From assembly GCA_963580455.1 (NCBI GenBank), contig OY756972.1:11547001-11611000 (forward strand): a stretch of 64,000 bases of DNA, written 5' to 3'. The position numbers and the translations under genes are program-made. Shown here in pieces: positions 53,195 through 64,000 of the stretch. Position 1 is the stretch's first letter, and every line of letters begins with the position of its first letter. This DNA comes from Euonymus europaeus (taxonomy: Eukaryota > Streptophyta > Magnoliopsida > Celastrales > Celastraceae). The notes below the pieces were generated by a model. It did no database searches and was not told the DNA's origin. It saw only the letters and a program-made list of their open reading frames with translations.

Positions 53195-55034
53195 TAGAAA
53201 GTTGGTGTTTTGGCATCGAAATAATCTATGAAGCTTATACTCATATAATTTGACATAGAAGAACAATAAAAAGTGTACATAGAGCAACTTTGATGGTTCG
53301 AAGTTGCTCAACTCTCTCTATGGAGGAGCTTTTAACGGTTTTGTTCATTTGTCATAGAAAGTTGGTGTTTTGACATCGAAATAATCCAGGAAGCTTATAG
53401 TCTTAAAATTTGACATATAAGAACAATAAAAAGTGTACACCGAGCAACTTTGATGGTCCGAAGTTGCTCAACTCTCTCTATGGAGGAGCTTTTAACAGTT
53501 TTATCCATTTGTCATAGAAAGTTGGTTTTTTGGAATCGAAATAATCTTGGAAGCTTGTATTAATAAAAGTTTACATAGAAGAACAATAAAAAGTGTACAT
53601 AGAGAAACTTTTATGGTCCGAAGTTGCTTAACTCTCTCTATGGAGGAGCTTTTAACGGTTTTGTCCCTTTGTCATCAAAGTTGGTGTTTTGGCATCGAAA
53701 TAATCTATGAAGCTTATACTCATAAAATTTGACATAGAAGAACAATAGAAAGTGTACATAGAGCAACTTTGATGGTTCGAAGTTGCTCAACTCTCTCTAT
53801 GGAGGAGCTTTTAACGGTTTTGTTCATTTGTCATAGAAAGTTGGTGTTTTGACATCGAAATAATCCAGGAAGCTTATAGTCTTAAAATTTGACATATAAG
53901 AACAATAAAAAGTGTACACCGAGCAACTTTGATGGTCCGAAGTTGCTCAACTCTCTCTGTGGAGGAGCTTTTAACAGTTTTATCCATTTGTCATAGAAAG
54001 TTGGTTTTTTGGAATCGAAATAATCTTGGAAGCTTGTATTAATAAAAGTTTACATAGAAGAACAATAAAAAGTGTACATAGAGCAACTTTGATGTTCCGA
54101 AGTTGCTCAACTCTCTCTATGGAGAAGCTTTTAACGGTTTTGTCCATTTTTCATAGAAAGTTGGTGTTTTGGCATCGAAATAATCTACGAAGCTTATACT
54201 CATAAAATTTGACATATAAGAACAATAAAAATTGTACACCGAGCAACTTTGATGGTCCGAAGTTGCTCAACTCTCTCTATGGAGAAGCTTTTAGCGGGTT
54301 TTGTCCATTTGTCATAGAAAGTTGGTGTTTTGGCATCGAAATAATCGAGGAAGCTTATACTCTTAAAATTTGACATATAAGAACAATAAAAATTGTACAC
54401 CGAGCAACTTTGATGGTCCGAAGTTGCTCAACTCTCTCTATGGAGAAGCTTTTAGCGGGTTTTGTCCATTTGTCATAGAAAGTTGGTGTTTTGGCATCGA
54501 AATAATCGAGGAAGCTTATACTCTTTAAATTTGACATATAAGAATAATAAAAATTGTACACCGAGCAACTTTGATGGTCCGAAGTTGCTCAACTCTCTCT
54601 ATGGAGGAGCTTTTAACGGTTTTGTCCATTTGTCATAAAAGTTGGTGTTTTGGCATCGAAATAATCTATGAAGCTTATACTCATAAAATTTGACATAGAA
54701 GAACAATAAAAAGTGTACATAGAGCAACTTTGATGGTTCGAAGTTGCTCAACTCTCTCTATGGAGGAGCTTTTAACGGTTTTGTTCATTTGTCATAGAAA
54801 GTTGGTGTTTTGACATCGAAATAATCCAGGAAGCTTATACTCTTAAAATTTGACATATAAGAACAATAAAAATTGTACACCGAGCAACTTTGATGGTCGG
54901 AAGTTGCTCAACTCTCTCTATGGAGGAGCTTTTAACAGTTTTATCCATTTGTCATTGAAAGTTGGTTTTTTTGAATCGAAATAATCTTGGAAGCTTGTAT
55001 TAATAAAAGTTTACATAGAAGAACAATAAAAAGT
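53195..55034 (+). repeat. Mosaic monomers leading to the inversion junction
   Basis: About 11-12 monomers with variants uncommon upstream: GGTTTTTTGGAATCG (near 53,524, 54,003 and, as GGTTTTTTTGAATCG, 54,964), AATAAAAGTTTACATAG, TTTTGACATCGAAATAATCC and CATATAATTTGAC. The first two GGTTTTTTGG copies are 479 bp apart, a trimer. Last monomer before the flip is a B type cut off within GTGTAC. Confidence 0.85.
54293..54454 (+). repeat. Recent single-monomer duplication (161 bp)
   Basis: TTTTAGCGGGTTTTGTCC, with one extra G, occurs with AGCGGG at 54,293 and 54,454, 161 bp apart. Both are followed by CGAAATAATCGAGG, a form seen only in this pair. The two monomers differ at very few bases (CTCTTAAAA versus CTCTTTAAA, AACAATA versus AATAATA). 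Confidence 0.85.
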
Positions 55035-55038
55035 GTAC
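55035..55038. other. Array inversion junction at GTAC
   Basis: Left of the junction, a B-type monomer in + orientation reads AATAAAAAGTGTAC and should continue ATAGA. Right of it, GTACAAGCTTCCTAG is the reverse complement of CTAGGAAGCTTGTAC from a C-type monomer. The four shared bases GTAC are self-complementary, so the flip occurs at a palindromic microhomology. The matching + strand site is at 52,278-52,281. Assembly error cannot be excluded from sequence alone. Confidence 0.9.
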
Positions 55039-55734
55039 AAGCTTCCTAGATTATTTCGATGCCAAAGTACCAACTTTCTATGACAAATAGACAAAACCGT
55101 TAAAAACTTCTCAATAGAGAGAGTTGAGCAACTTCGGACCATCAAAGTTGCTCGGTGTACAATTTTTTGTTGTTCTTATATGTCAAAATTTAAGAGTATA
55201 AGCTTCCTAGAATATTTTGATGCCAAAACACCAACTTTCTATGACAAGTGGACAAAACCGTTAAAAGCTCTTCCATAGAGAGAGTTACGCAACTTCGGAC
55301 CATCAAAGTTGCTCGGTGTACAATTTTTTGTTGTTCTTATATGTCAAAATTTAAGAGTATAAGCTTCACAGAATATTTCGATGCCAAAACACCAACTTTC
55401 TATGACAAATGGACAAAACCGTTAAAAGCTCCTCCATAGAGAGAGTTGAGCAACTTCGGACCATCAAAGTTGCTCGGTGTACACTTTTTATTGTTCTTCT
55501 ATGTAAAATTTTATTAATACAAGTTTCCAAGATTATTTCTATTTCAAAACACCAACTTTCTATGACAAATGGATAAAACCGTTAAAAGCTCCTCCATAGA
55601 GAGAGTTGAGCAACTTCGGACCATCAAAGTTGCCCGGTGTACAATTTTTATTGTTCTTATATGTCAAATTTTTAGAGTAGAAGCTTCCTAGATTATTTCG
55701 ATGTCAAAACACCAACTTTCTATGACAAATGGAC
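55039..55734 (-). repeat. Inverted, shortened copy of 51.27-52.28 kb
   Basis: Reading away from the junction gives the reverse complement of 52,277 downwards. First comes the GGTACTTTGG and CTATTGAGAAG monomer. Then come the CATCAAAATATTC and GTTGCGTAAC monomer, the TATTCTGTGAAGC type, the GAAATAGAAATAATC type, and last the GACATCGAAATAATC with CTCTAAAAATTTG type. Two monomers present in the + copy, near 52,010-52,170 and 51,360-51,520, are missing. A spacer of about 2.75 kb lies between the two arms. Confidence 0.85.
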
Positions 55735-58700
55735 AAAACCGTTAAAAATCCTGCATAGAGAGAGTTGAGCAACTTCGGACCATCAAAGTTGCTCGGTGAA
55801 CAATTTTTATTGTTCTTATATGTCAAATTTTAAGAGTATAAGCTTCCTAGATTATTTCGATGCCAAAACACCAACTTTCTGTGACAAATGAACAAAACCC
55901 GTTAAAAGCTTCTCCATAGAGAGAGTTGAGCAACTTCGAACCATCAAAGTTGCTCGGTGTACAATTTTTATTGTTCTTATATGTCAAATTTTACGAGTAT
56001 AAGCTTCATAGATTATTTCGATGCCAAAACACCAACTTTCTATGAAAGATGGATAAAACCGTTAAAAGCTCCTCCAAAGAGAGAGTTGAGCAACTTCGGA
56101 CCATCAAAGTTGCTCGGTGTACACTTTTTATTGTTCTTATATGTCAAATTTTATGTGTATAAGCTTCATAGATTGTTTCGATGCCAAAACACCAACTTTT
56201 ATGACAAATGGACAAAACCGTTAAAAGCTCCTGCATAGAGAGAGTTGAGCAACTTCGGACCATCAAAGTTGCTCGGTGTACACTTTTTATTGTTCTTATA
56301 TGTCAAATTTTATGAGTATAAGCTTCATAGATTATTTCGATGCCAAAACACCAACTTTTATGACAAATGGAAAAAACTGTTAAAAGCTCCTCCATAGAGA
56401 GAGTTGTGCAACTTCGGACCATCAAAGTTGCTCTATGTACACTTTTTATTGTTCTTCTATGTAAAATTTTATTAATACAAGCTTCCAAGATTATTTCGAT
56501 TCCAAAGCACCAACTTTCTATGACAATTGGATAAAAACGTTAAAAGCTCCCCCATAGAGAGAGTTGACGACTTTCGGACCATCAATGTTGCTCGGTGTAC
56601 ACTTTTTATTGTTCTTATATGTCAAAGTTTATGAGTATAAGCTTCATAGATTATTTCGATGCCAAAACACCGACTTTCTATGACAAAAGACAAAACCGAT
56701 AAAAACTCCTCCATAGAGAGAGTTGAGCAACTTCGGAACATCAAAGTTGCTCGGTGTAAAATTTTTATTGTTCTTATATGTCAAATTTTAAGAGTATAAG
56801 CTTCCTAGATTATTTCGATGCCAAAACACCAACTTTCTATGAAAAATGGACAAAATCGTTAAAAGCTCCTCCATAAAGAGAGTTGAGCAACTTCGGACCA
56901 TCAAAGTTGCTCTATGTACACTTTTTATTGTTCTTCTATGTAAAATTTTATTAATACAAGTTTCCAATATTATTTCGATTCCAAAACACCAACTTTCTAT
57001 GACAAATGGATAAAACCGTTAAAAGCTCCTCCATAGAGAGACTTGAGCCACTTCAGACCATCAAAGTTGCCCGGTGTACAATTTTTATTGTTCTTATATG
57101 TCAAATTTTAAGAGTAGAAGCTTCCTAAATTATTTCGATGCCAAAACACCAACTTTCTATGACAAATGGACAAAACCGTTAAAAGCACCTCCATAGAGAG
57201 AGTTGAGCAACTTCGGACCATCAAAGTTGCTCGGTGTATACTTTTTATTGTTCTTATATGTCAAATTTTATGAGTATAAGCTTCATAGATTATTTCGATG
57301 CCAAAACACCAACTTTCTATGACAAATGGATAAAACCGTTAAAAGCTCCTCCATAGAGAGAGTTGAGCCACTTCAGACCATCAAAGTTGCCCGGTGTACA
57401 ATTTTTATTGTTCTTATATGTCAAATTTTAAGAGTAGAAGCTTCCTAGATTATTTCGATTCCAAAACACCAACTTTCTATGACAAATGGATAAAACCGTT
57501 AAAAGCACCTCCATAGAGAGAGTTGAGCAACTTCGGACCATCAAAGTTGCTCGGTGTACAATTTTTTGTTGTTCTTATATGTCAAAATTTAAGAGTATAA
57601 GCTTCCTAAAATATTTCGATGCCAAAACACCAACTTTCTATGACAAGTGGACAAAACCGTTAAAAGCTCTTCCATAGAGAGAGTTACGCAACTTCGGACC
57701 ATCAAAGTTGCTCGGTGTACACTTTTTATTGTTCTTATATTTCAAATTTTATGAGTATAAGCTTCATAGATTATTTCGATGCCAAAACACCAAATTTCTA
57801 TGACAAAGGACAAAACCGTTAAAAGCTCCTCCATAAAGAGAGTTGAGCAACTTCGGACCATCAAAGTTGCTCGGTGTACAATTTTTATTGTTCTTCTATG
57901 TAAAATTTTATTAATACAAGTTTCCAAGATTATTTCTATTCCAAAACACCAACTTTCTATGACAAATGGATAAAACCGTTAAAAGCTCCTCCATAGAGAG
58001 AGTTGAGCAACTCCGGTCCATCAAAGTTGCCCGGTGTACAATTTTTATTGTTATTATATGTCAAATTTTAAGAGTAGAAGCTTCCTAGATTATTTCGATG
58101 CCAAACACCAACTTTCTATGAAAAATGGACAAAACCGTTAAAAGCTCCTCCATAGAGAGAGTTGAGCAACTTCGGACAATCAAAGTTGCTCGGTGTATAC
58201 TTTTTATTGTTCTTCTATGTAAAATTTTATTAATACAAGCTTCCAAGATTATTTCTATTACAAAACACCAACTTTCTGTGAGAAATGGATAAAACCGTTA
58301 AAAGCACTTCCATAGAGAGAGTTCAGCAACTTCGGACCATCAAAGTTGCTCGGTGAACAATTTTTATTGTTCTTATATGTCAAATTTTAAGAGTATAAGC
58401 TTCCTAGATTATTTCGATGCCAAAACACCAACTTTCTATGACAAATGAACAAAACCCGTTAAAAGCTTGTCCATAGAGAGAGTTGAGCAACTTCGGACCA
58501 TCAAAGTTGCTCGGTGTACACTTTTTATTGTTCTTATATGTCAAATTTTATGTGTATAAGCTTCATAGATTATTTCGATGCCAAAACACCAACTTTCTAT
58601 GACAAATGGACAAAACCGTTAAAAGCTCCTCCATAGAGAGAGTTGAGCAACTTCGGACCATCTAAGTTGCTCGGTGTACACTTTTTATTGTTCTTATATG

Positions 58701-59091
58701 TCAAATATTAAGAGTATAAGTTTCCTGGATTATTTCGATGCCAAAACACCAACTTTCTATGACAAAGGGACAAAACCGTTAAAAGATCCTCCATAGAGAA
58801 AGTTAAGCAACTTCGGACCATAAAAGTTGCTCTATGTACACTTTTTATTGTTCTTCTAAGTAAACTTTTATTAATACAAGCTTCAAAGATTATTTCGATT
58901 CCAAAAAACCAACTTTCTATGACAAATGGATAAAACCGTTAAAAGCTCCTCCATAGAGAGAGTTGAGCAACTTCGGACCATCAAAGTTGCTCGGTTTTCA
59001 CTTTTTATTGTTCTTATATGTCAAATTTTATGAGTATAAGCCTTATAGATTATTTCGATGCCGAAACACCAACTTTCTATGACAAATGGAC
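55735..59091 (-). repeat. Inverted-array HOR copy 1 (3,357 bp, 21 monomers)
   Basis: Starts near GTTAAAAATCCTGCATAG (AAAAATCCTG at 55,744), a short variant that recurs at 59,101 and near 62,939. Contains GATTGTTTCGATGCC, AGAGTTGTGCAACTTC, GACAATTGGATAAAAACG and GAGTTACGCAAC markers in this order. Confidence 0.85.
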
Positions 59092-62000
59092 AAAACCGTT
59101 AAAAATCCTGCATAGAGAGAGTTGAGCAACTTCGGACCATCAAAGTTGCTCGGGGAACAATTTTTATTGTTCTTATATGTCAAATTTTAAGAGTATAAGC
59201 TTCCTAGATTATTTCGATGCCAAAACACCAACTTTCTATGACAAATGAACAAAACCCGTTAAAAGCTTCTCCATAGAGAGAGTTGAGCAACTTCGGACCA
59301 TCAAAGTTGCTCGGTGTACAATTTTTATTGTTCTTATATGTCAAATTTTGCGAGTATAAGCTTCATAGATTATTTCGATGCCAAAACACCAACTTTCTAT
59401 GAAAAATAGGCAAAACCGTTAAAAGCTCCTCCATAGAGAGAGTTGAGCAACTTCGGACCATCAAAGTTGCTCGGTGTACACTTTTTATTGTTCTTATATG
59501 TCAAATTTTATGTGTATAAGCTTCATAGATTGTTTCGATGCCAAAACACCAACTTTTATGACAAATGGACAAAACCGTTAAAAGCTCCTGCATAGAGAGA
59601 GTTGAGCAACTTCGGACCATCAAAGTTGCTCGGTGTACACTTTTTATTGTTCTTATATGTCAAATTTTATGAGTATAAGCTTCATAGATTATTTCGATGC
59701 CAAAACACCAACTTTTATGACAAATGGAAAAAACTGTTAAAAGCTCCTCCATAGAGAGAGTTGTGCAACTTCGGACCATCAAAGTTGCTCTATGTTCACT
59801 TTTTATTGTTCTTCTATGTAAAATTTTATTAATACAAGCTTCCAAGATTATTTCGATTCCAAAGCACCAACTTTCTATGACAATTGGATAAAAACGTTAA
59901 AAGCTCCTCCATAGAGAGAGTTGAGGACTTTCGGACCATCAATGTTGCTCGGTGTACACTTTTTATTGTTCTTATATGTCAAAGTTTATGAGTATAAGCT
60001 TCATAGATTATTTCGATGCCAAAACACCGACTTTCTATGACAAAAGACAAAACCGATAAAAACTCCTCCATAGAGAGAGTTGAGCAACTTCGGACCATCA
60101 AAGTTGCTCGGTTTAAAATTTTTATTGTTCTTATATGTCAAATTTTAAGAGTATAAGCTTCCTAGATTATTTCGATGACAAAACACCAACTTTCTATGAA
60201 AAATGGACAAAATCGTTAAAAGCTCCTCCATAAAGAGAGTTGAGCAACTTCGGACCATCAAAGTTGCTCTATGTACACTTTTTATTGTTCTTCTATGTAA
60301 AATTTTATTAATACAAGTTTCCAATATTATCTCGATTCCAAAACACCAACTTTCTATGACAAATGGATAAAACCGTTAAAAGCTCCTCCATAGAGAGAGT
60401 TGAGCCACTTCAGACCATCAAAGTTGCCCGGTGTACAATTTTTATTGTTCTTATATGTCAAATTTTAAAAGTAGAAGCTTCCTAAATTATTTCGATGCCA
60501 AAACACCAACTTTCTATGACAAATGGACAAAACCGTTAAAAGCACCTCCATAGAGAGAGTTGAGCAACTTCGGACCATCAAAGTTGCTCGGTGTATACTT
60601 TTTATTGTTCTTATATGTCAAATTTTATGAGTATAAGCTTCATAGATTATTTCGATGCCAAAACACCAACTTTCTATGACAAATGGATAAAACCGTTAAA
60701 AGCTCCTCCATAGAGAGAGTTGAGCCACTTCAGACCATCAAAGTTGCCCGGTGTACAATTTTTATTGTTCTTATATGTCAAATTTTAAGAGTAGAAGCTT
60801 CCTAGATTATTTCGATTCCAAAACACCAACTTTCTATCACAAATGGATAAAACTGTTAAAAGCACCTCCATAGAGAGAGTTGAGCAACTTCGGACCATCA
60901 AAGTTGCTCGGTGAACAATTTTTATTGTTCTTATATGTCAAATTTTAAGAGTATAAGCTTCCAAGATTATTTCGATGCCAAAACACCAACTTTCTATGAC
61001 AAATGGTCAAAACCGTTAAAAGCTCCTCCATAGAGAGAGTTGAGCAACTTCGGACCATCAAAGTTGCTCGGTGTACACTTTTTATTGTTCTTCTATGTAA
61101 AATTTTATTAGTATAAGCTTCATAGATTATTTCGATGCCAAAACACCAACTTTCTATGACAAATGGATAAAACCGTTAAAAGCTCCTCCATAGAGAGAGT
61201 TGAGCCACTTCAGACCATCAAAGTTGCCCGGTGTACAATTTTTATTGTTCTTATATGTCAAATTTTAAGAGTAGAAGCTTCCTAGATTATTTCGATTCCA
61301 AAACACCAACTTTCTATGACAAATGGATAAAACCGTTAAAAGCACCCCCATAGGGAGAGTTGAGCAACTTCGGACCATCAAAGTTGCTCGGTGTACAATT
61401 TTTTGTTGTTCTTATATGTCAAAATTTAAGAGTATAAGCTTCCTAGAATATTTCAATGCCAAAACACCAACTTTCTATGACAAGTGGACAAAACCGTTAA
61501 AAGCTCTTCCATAGAGAGAGTTACGCAACTTCGGACCATCAAAGTTGCTCGGTGTACACTTTTTATTGTTCTTATATTTCAAATTTTATGAGTATAAGCT
61601 TCATAGATTATTTCGATGCCAAAACACCAAATTTCTATGACAAAGGACAAAACCGTTAAAAGCTCCTCCATAAAGAGAGTTGAGCAACTTCGGACCATCA
61701 AAGTTGCTCGGTGTACAATTTTTTGTTGTTCTTATATGTCAAAATTTAAGAGTATAAGCTTCACAGAATATTTCGATGCCAAAACACCAACTTTCTATGA
61801 CAAATGGACAAAACCGTTAAAAGCTCCTCCATAGAGAGAGTTGAGCAACTTCGGAACATCAAAGTTGCTCGGTGTACACTTTTTATTGTTCTTCTATGTA
61901 AAATTTTATTAATACAAGTTTCCAAGATTATTTCTATTACAAAACACCAAATTTCTATGACAAATGGATAAAACCGTTAAAAGCTCCTCAATAGAGAGAG

Positions 62001-62931
62001 TTGAGCAACTTCGGACCATCAAAGTTGCCCGGTGTACAATTTTTATTGTTCTTATATGTCAAATTTTAAGAGTAGAAGCTTCCTAGATTATTTCGATGCC
62101 AAAACATCAACTTTCTATGACAAATGGACAAAACCGTTAAAAGCTCCCCCATAGAGAGAGTTGAGCAACTTCAGACCATCAAAGTTGCCCGGTGTACAAT
62201 TTTTACTGTTCTTATATGTCAAATTTTTAGAGTAGAAGCTTCCTAGATTATTTCGATGCCAAAACACCAACTTTCTATGAAAAATGGACAAAATCGTTAA
62301 AAGCTCCTCCATAAAGAGAGTTGAGCAACTTCGGACCATCAAAGTTGCTCAGTGTACAATTTTTTGTTGTTCTTATATGTCAAAATTTAAGAGTATAAGC
62401 TTCACAGAATATTTCGATGCCAAAACACCAACTTTCTATGACAAGTGGACAAAACCGTTAAAATTTCTTCCATAGAGAGAGCTACGCAACTTCGGACCAT
62501 CAAAGTTGCTCGGTGTACACTTTTTATTGTTCTTATATGTCAAATATTAAGAGTATAAGCTTCCTGGATTATTTCGATGCGAAAACACCAACTTTCTATG
62601 ACAAAGGGACAAAACCGGTAAAAGATCCTCCATAGAGAGAGTTAAGCAACTTCGGACCATAAAAGTTGCTCTATGTACACTTTTTATTGTTCTTCTAAGT
62701 AAACTTTCATTAATACAAGCTTCAAAGATTATTTCGATTCCAAAAAACCAACTTTCTATGACAAATGGATAAAACCGTTAAAAGCTCCTCCATAGAGAGA
62801 GTTGAGCAACTTCGGACCATCAAAGTTGCTCGGTGTTCACTTTTTATTGTTTTTATATGTCAAATTTTATGAGTATAAGCTTTATAGATTATTTCGATGC
62901 CGAAACACCAACTTTCTATGACAAATGGACA
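59092..62931 (-). repeat. Inverted-array HOR copy 2 (about 3,840 bp, 24 monomers)
   Basis: Same marker order as copy 1, with about 480 bp (three monomers) added. GAGCCACTTCAGACC at 57,365 in copy 1 has two counterparts, at 60,722 and 61,202. Offsets before the insertion are 3,357 bp and after it 3,837 bp. Confidence 0.83.
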
Positions 62932-64000
62932 AAACCGTTAAAAATCCTGCATAGAGAGAGTTGAGCAACTTCGGACCATCAAAGTTGCTCGATGAACAAT
63001 TTTTATTGTTCTTATATGTCAAATTTTAAGAGTATAAGCTTCCTAGATTATTTCGATGCCAAAACACCAACTTTCTATGACAAATGAACAAAACCCGTTA
63101 AAAGCTTCTCCATAGAGAGAGTAGAGCAACTTCGGACCATCAAAGTTGCTCGGTGTACATTTTTTATTGTTCTTATATGTCAAATTTTACGAGTATAAGC
63201 TTCCTAGATTATTTCGATGCCAAAACACCAACTTTCTATGACAAATGAACAAAACCCGTTAAAAGCTTCTCCATAGAGAGAGTAGAGCAACTTCGGACCA
63301 TCAAAGTTGCTCGGTGTACAATTTTTATTGTTCTTATATGTCAAATTTTACGAGTATAAGCTTCATAGATTATTTCGATGCCAAAACACCAACTTTCTAT
63401 GAAAAATGGACAAAACCGTTAAAAGCTCCTCCATAGAGAGAGTTGAGCAACTTCGGACCATCAAAGTTGCTCGGTGTACACTTTTTATTGTTCTTATATG
63501 TCAAATTTTATGTGTATAAGCTTCATAGATTGTTTCGATGCCAAAACACCAACTTTTATGACAAATGGACAAAACCGTTAAAAGTTTCTGCATAGAGAGA
63601 GTTGAGCAACTTTGGACCATCAAAGTTGCTCGGTGTACACTTTTTATTGTTCTTATATGTGAAATTTTATGAGTATAAGCTTCCAAGATTATTTCGATTC
63701 CAAAGCACCAACTTTCTATGACAACTGGATAAAAACGTTAAAAGCTCCTCCATAGAGAGAGTTGAGGACTTTCGGACCATAAATGTTGCTCGGTGTACAC
63801 TTTTTATTGTTCTTATATGTCAAAGTTTATGAGTATAAGCTTCATAGATTATTTCGATGCCAAAACACCGACTTTCTATGACAAATGGACAAAACCGTTA
63901 AAAACTCCTCCATAGAGAGAGTTGAGCAACTTCGGACCATCAAAGTTGCTCGGTGTAAACTTTTTATTGTTCTTATATGTCAAATATTAAGAGTATAAGC
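62932..64000 (-). repeat. Inverted-array HOR copy 3 (partial)
   Basis: Begins at the third AAAAATCCTG copy and runs off the window. It carries one added monomer: a 160 bp duplication with CAAAACCCGTTAAAAGC and GAGAGTAGAGC, near 63,086-63,125 and 63,246-63,285. It has also lost one: near 63,671 GAGTATAAGCTT fuses to CCAAGATTATTTCG, dropping 159 bp present at 59,68x-59,84x in copy 2. Confidence 0.83.

Larger units (their letters stand above)
1..55038 (+). repeat. About 160 bp satellite array, + orientation
   Basis: Tandem array of about 344 monomers. The phrase AAGTTGCTCAACTCTCTC recurs every 159-161 bp, for example at 141, 301, 461, 621, 781 and 941, all exactly 160 apart. Starting there, monomer landmarks in order are CTATGGAGGAGC, TTTTAACGGTTTTGTCC, GAAAGTTGGTGTTTTGG, CATCGAAATAATCTAGG, AAGCTTATACTC, TTGACATATAAGAACAATAA, GTACACCGAGCAAC and TTTGATGGTCCG. 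Most monomers carry one HindIII site (AAGCTT). I found no non-satellite base run inside it. The array most likely belongs to a centromere or pericentromere and would package into nucleosomes, but the sequence alone cannot show CENH3 occupancy. Confidence 0.98.
55039..64000 (-). repeat. Same satellite array in inverted orientation
   Basis: From 55,039 onward the monomers read as the reverse complement of the first 55 kb: AAGCTTCCTAGATTATTTCG, CCAAAACACCAACTTTC, GACAAATGGACAAAACCG, TTAAAAGCTCCTCC, ATAGAGAGAGTTGAGC, then AACTTCGGACCATC. About 56 monomers run to the window end with no return to + orientation. Variants common here but rarer in the + part include GCCCGGTGTAC, CTTCAGACC, and CAAAACCCG with one extra base. 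This suggests the inverted block has a partly separate homogenisation history. Confidence 0.97.

Noticed and set aside
1..64000. CRISPR array
   Set aside because: Regular spacing, but the units abut with no unique spacers; the whole 160 bp is repeated.
1..64000. CENP-B box
   Set aside because: No stretch in the monomer classes fits the TTCG-N4-A-N2-CGGG core; TTTCGATGCC on the reverse strand lacks the CGGG half.
1..64000. AATAAA in every monomer as polyadenylation signals
   Set aside because: It is part of a recurring A-tract in untranscribed-looking satellite; with no gene there is nothing to support a terminator call.
55039..64000. Inverted block as a separate satellite family
   Set aside because: Reverse-complementing gives the same 160 bp landmarks in the same order, so it is the same family in opposite orientation.

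Overview
The whole 64 kb window is tandem satellite DNA. I see no protein-coding gene, RNA gene, transposon, CRISPR array or single-copy spacer in it. The unit is an AT-rich monomer of about 160 bp; one consensus-like monomer counted by hand has 57 G+C in 160. Roughly 400 monomers run end to end without interruption. A monomer close to one nucleosome in length, megasatellite-like continuity and nested higher-order repeats (HORs) all point to a eukaryotic centromeric or pericentromeric array. A plant is most likely. One stretch, GTTTTGGAATCGAA, differs at one base from GTTTTGGAGTCGAA, which I recall from the Arabidopsis 178-180 bp centromere satellite. That suggests Brassicaceae, but it is inference from memory; genus and species cannot be resolved.

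Layout. From 1 to about 55,038 all monomers share one orientation (called + here). At 55,035-55,038 the orientation flips at a GTAC tetranucleotide, and everything to the window end runs the other way. Within the + part: 1-8.1 kb is a patchwork of 3-mer (about 479 bp) and 4-mer (about 639 bp) modules. 8.1-21.2 kb holds three copies of a large HOR (4,472, 4,633 and about 3,993 bp; 28, 29 and about 25 monomers). 21.2-24.7 kb is scrambled pieces of the same types. 24.67-28.82 kb is a clean tandem duplication of 2,077 bp (13 monomers). 28.8-36.9 kb has 639 bp tetramers nested in a 3,983 bp duplication. 36.8-46.2 kb has 3,347 and 5,103 bp units marked by a monomer with an 11 bp deletion. 46.25-51.28 kb has about 3.5 copies of a 1,438 bp 9-mer. 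51.28-55.04 kb is a mosaic containing a displaced copy of part of the 9-mer array. In the - part, 55.04-55.73 kb is an inverted, shortened copy of 51.27-52.28 kb. 55.73-64 kb then carries units of 3,357 bp, about 3,840 bp and one partial unit.

Monomers fall into recognisable classes. The common A type carries CTAGGAAGCTTATACTC and a 9 bp dyad, GAGCAACTT-10-AAGTTGCTC. A second type, B, carries CTTGGAAGCTTGTATTAA and has lost the dyad. B is usually followed by a 159 bp monomer, so B plus follower behaves as a linked dimer. A C type starts CTATTGAGAAG. The short open frames in the window are by-products of this repetition: many begin at TTG or GTG, and they recur only because the monomers recur. 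There is no gene system to describe. What is worth a second look is the array architecture: the inversion and its foldback-like source, the displaced HOR copy, the B-follower linkage, and the alternation of dyad-bearing and dyad-less monomers.
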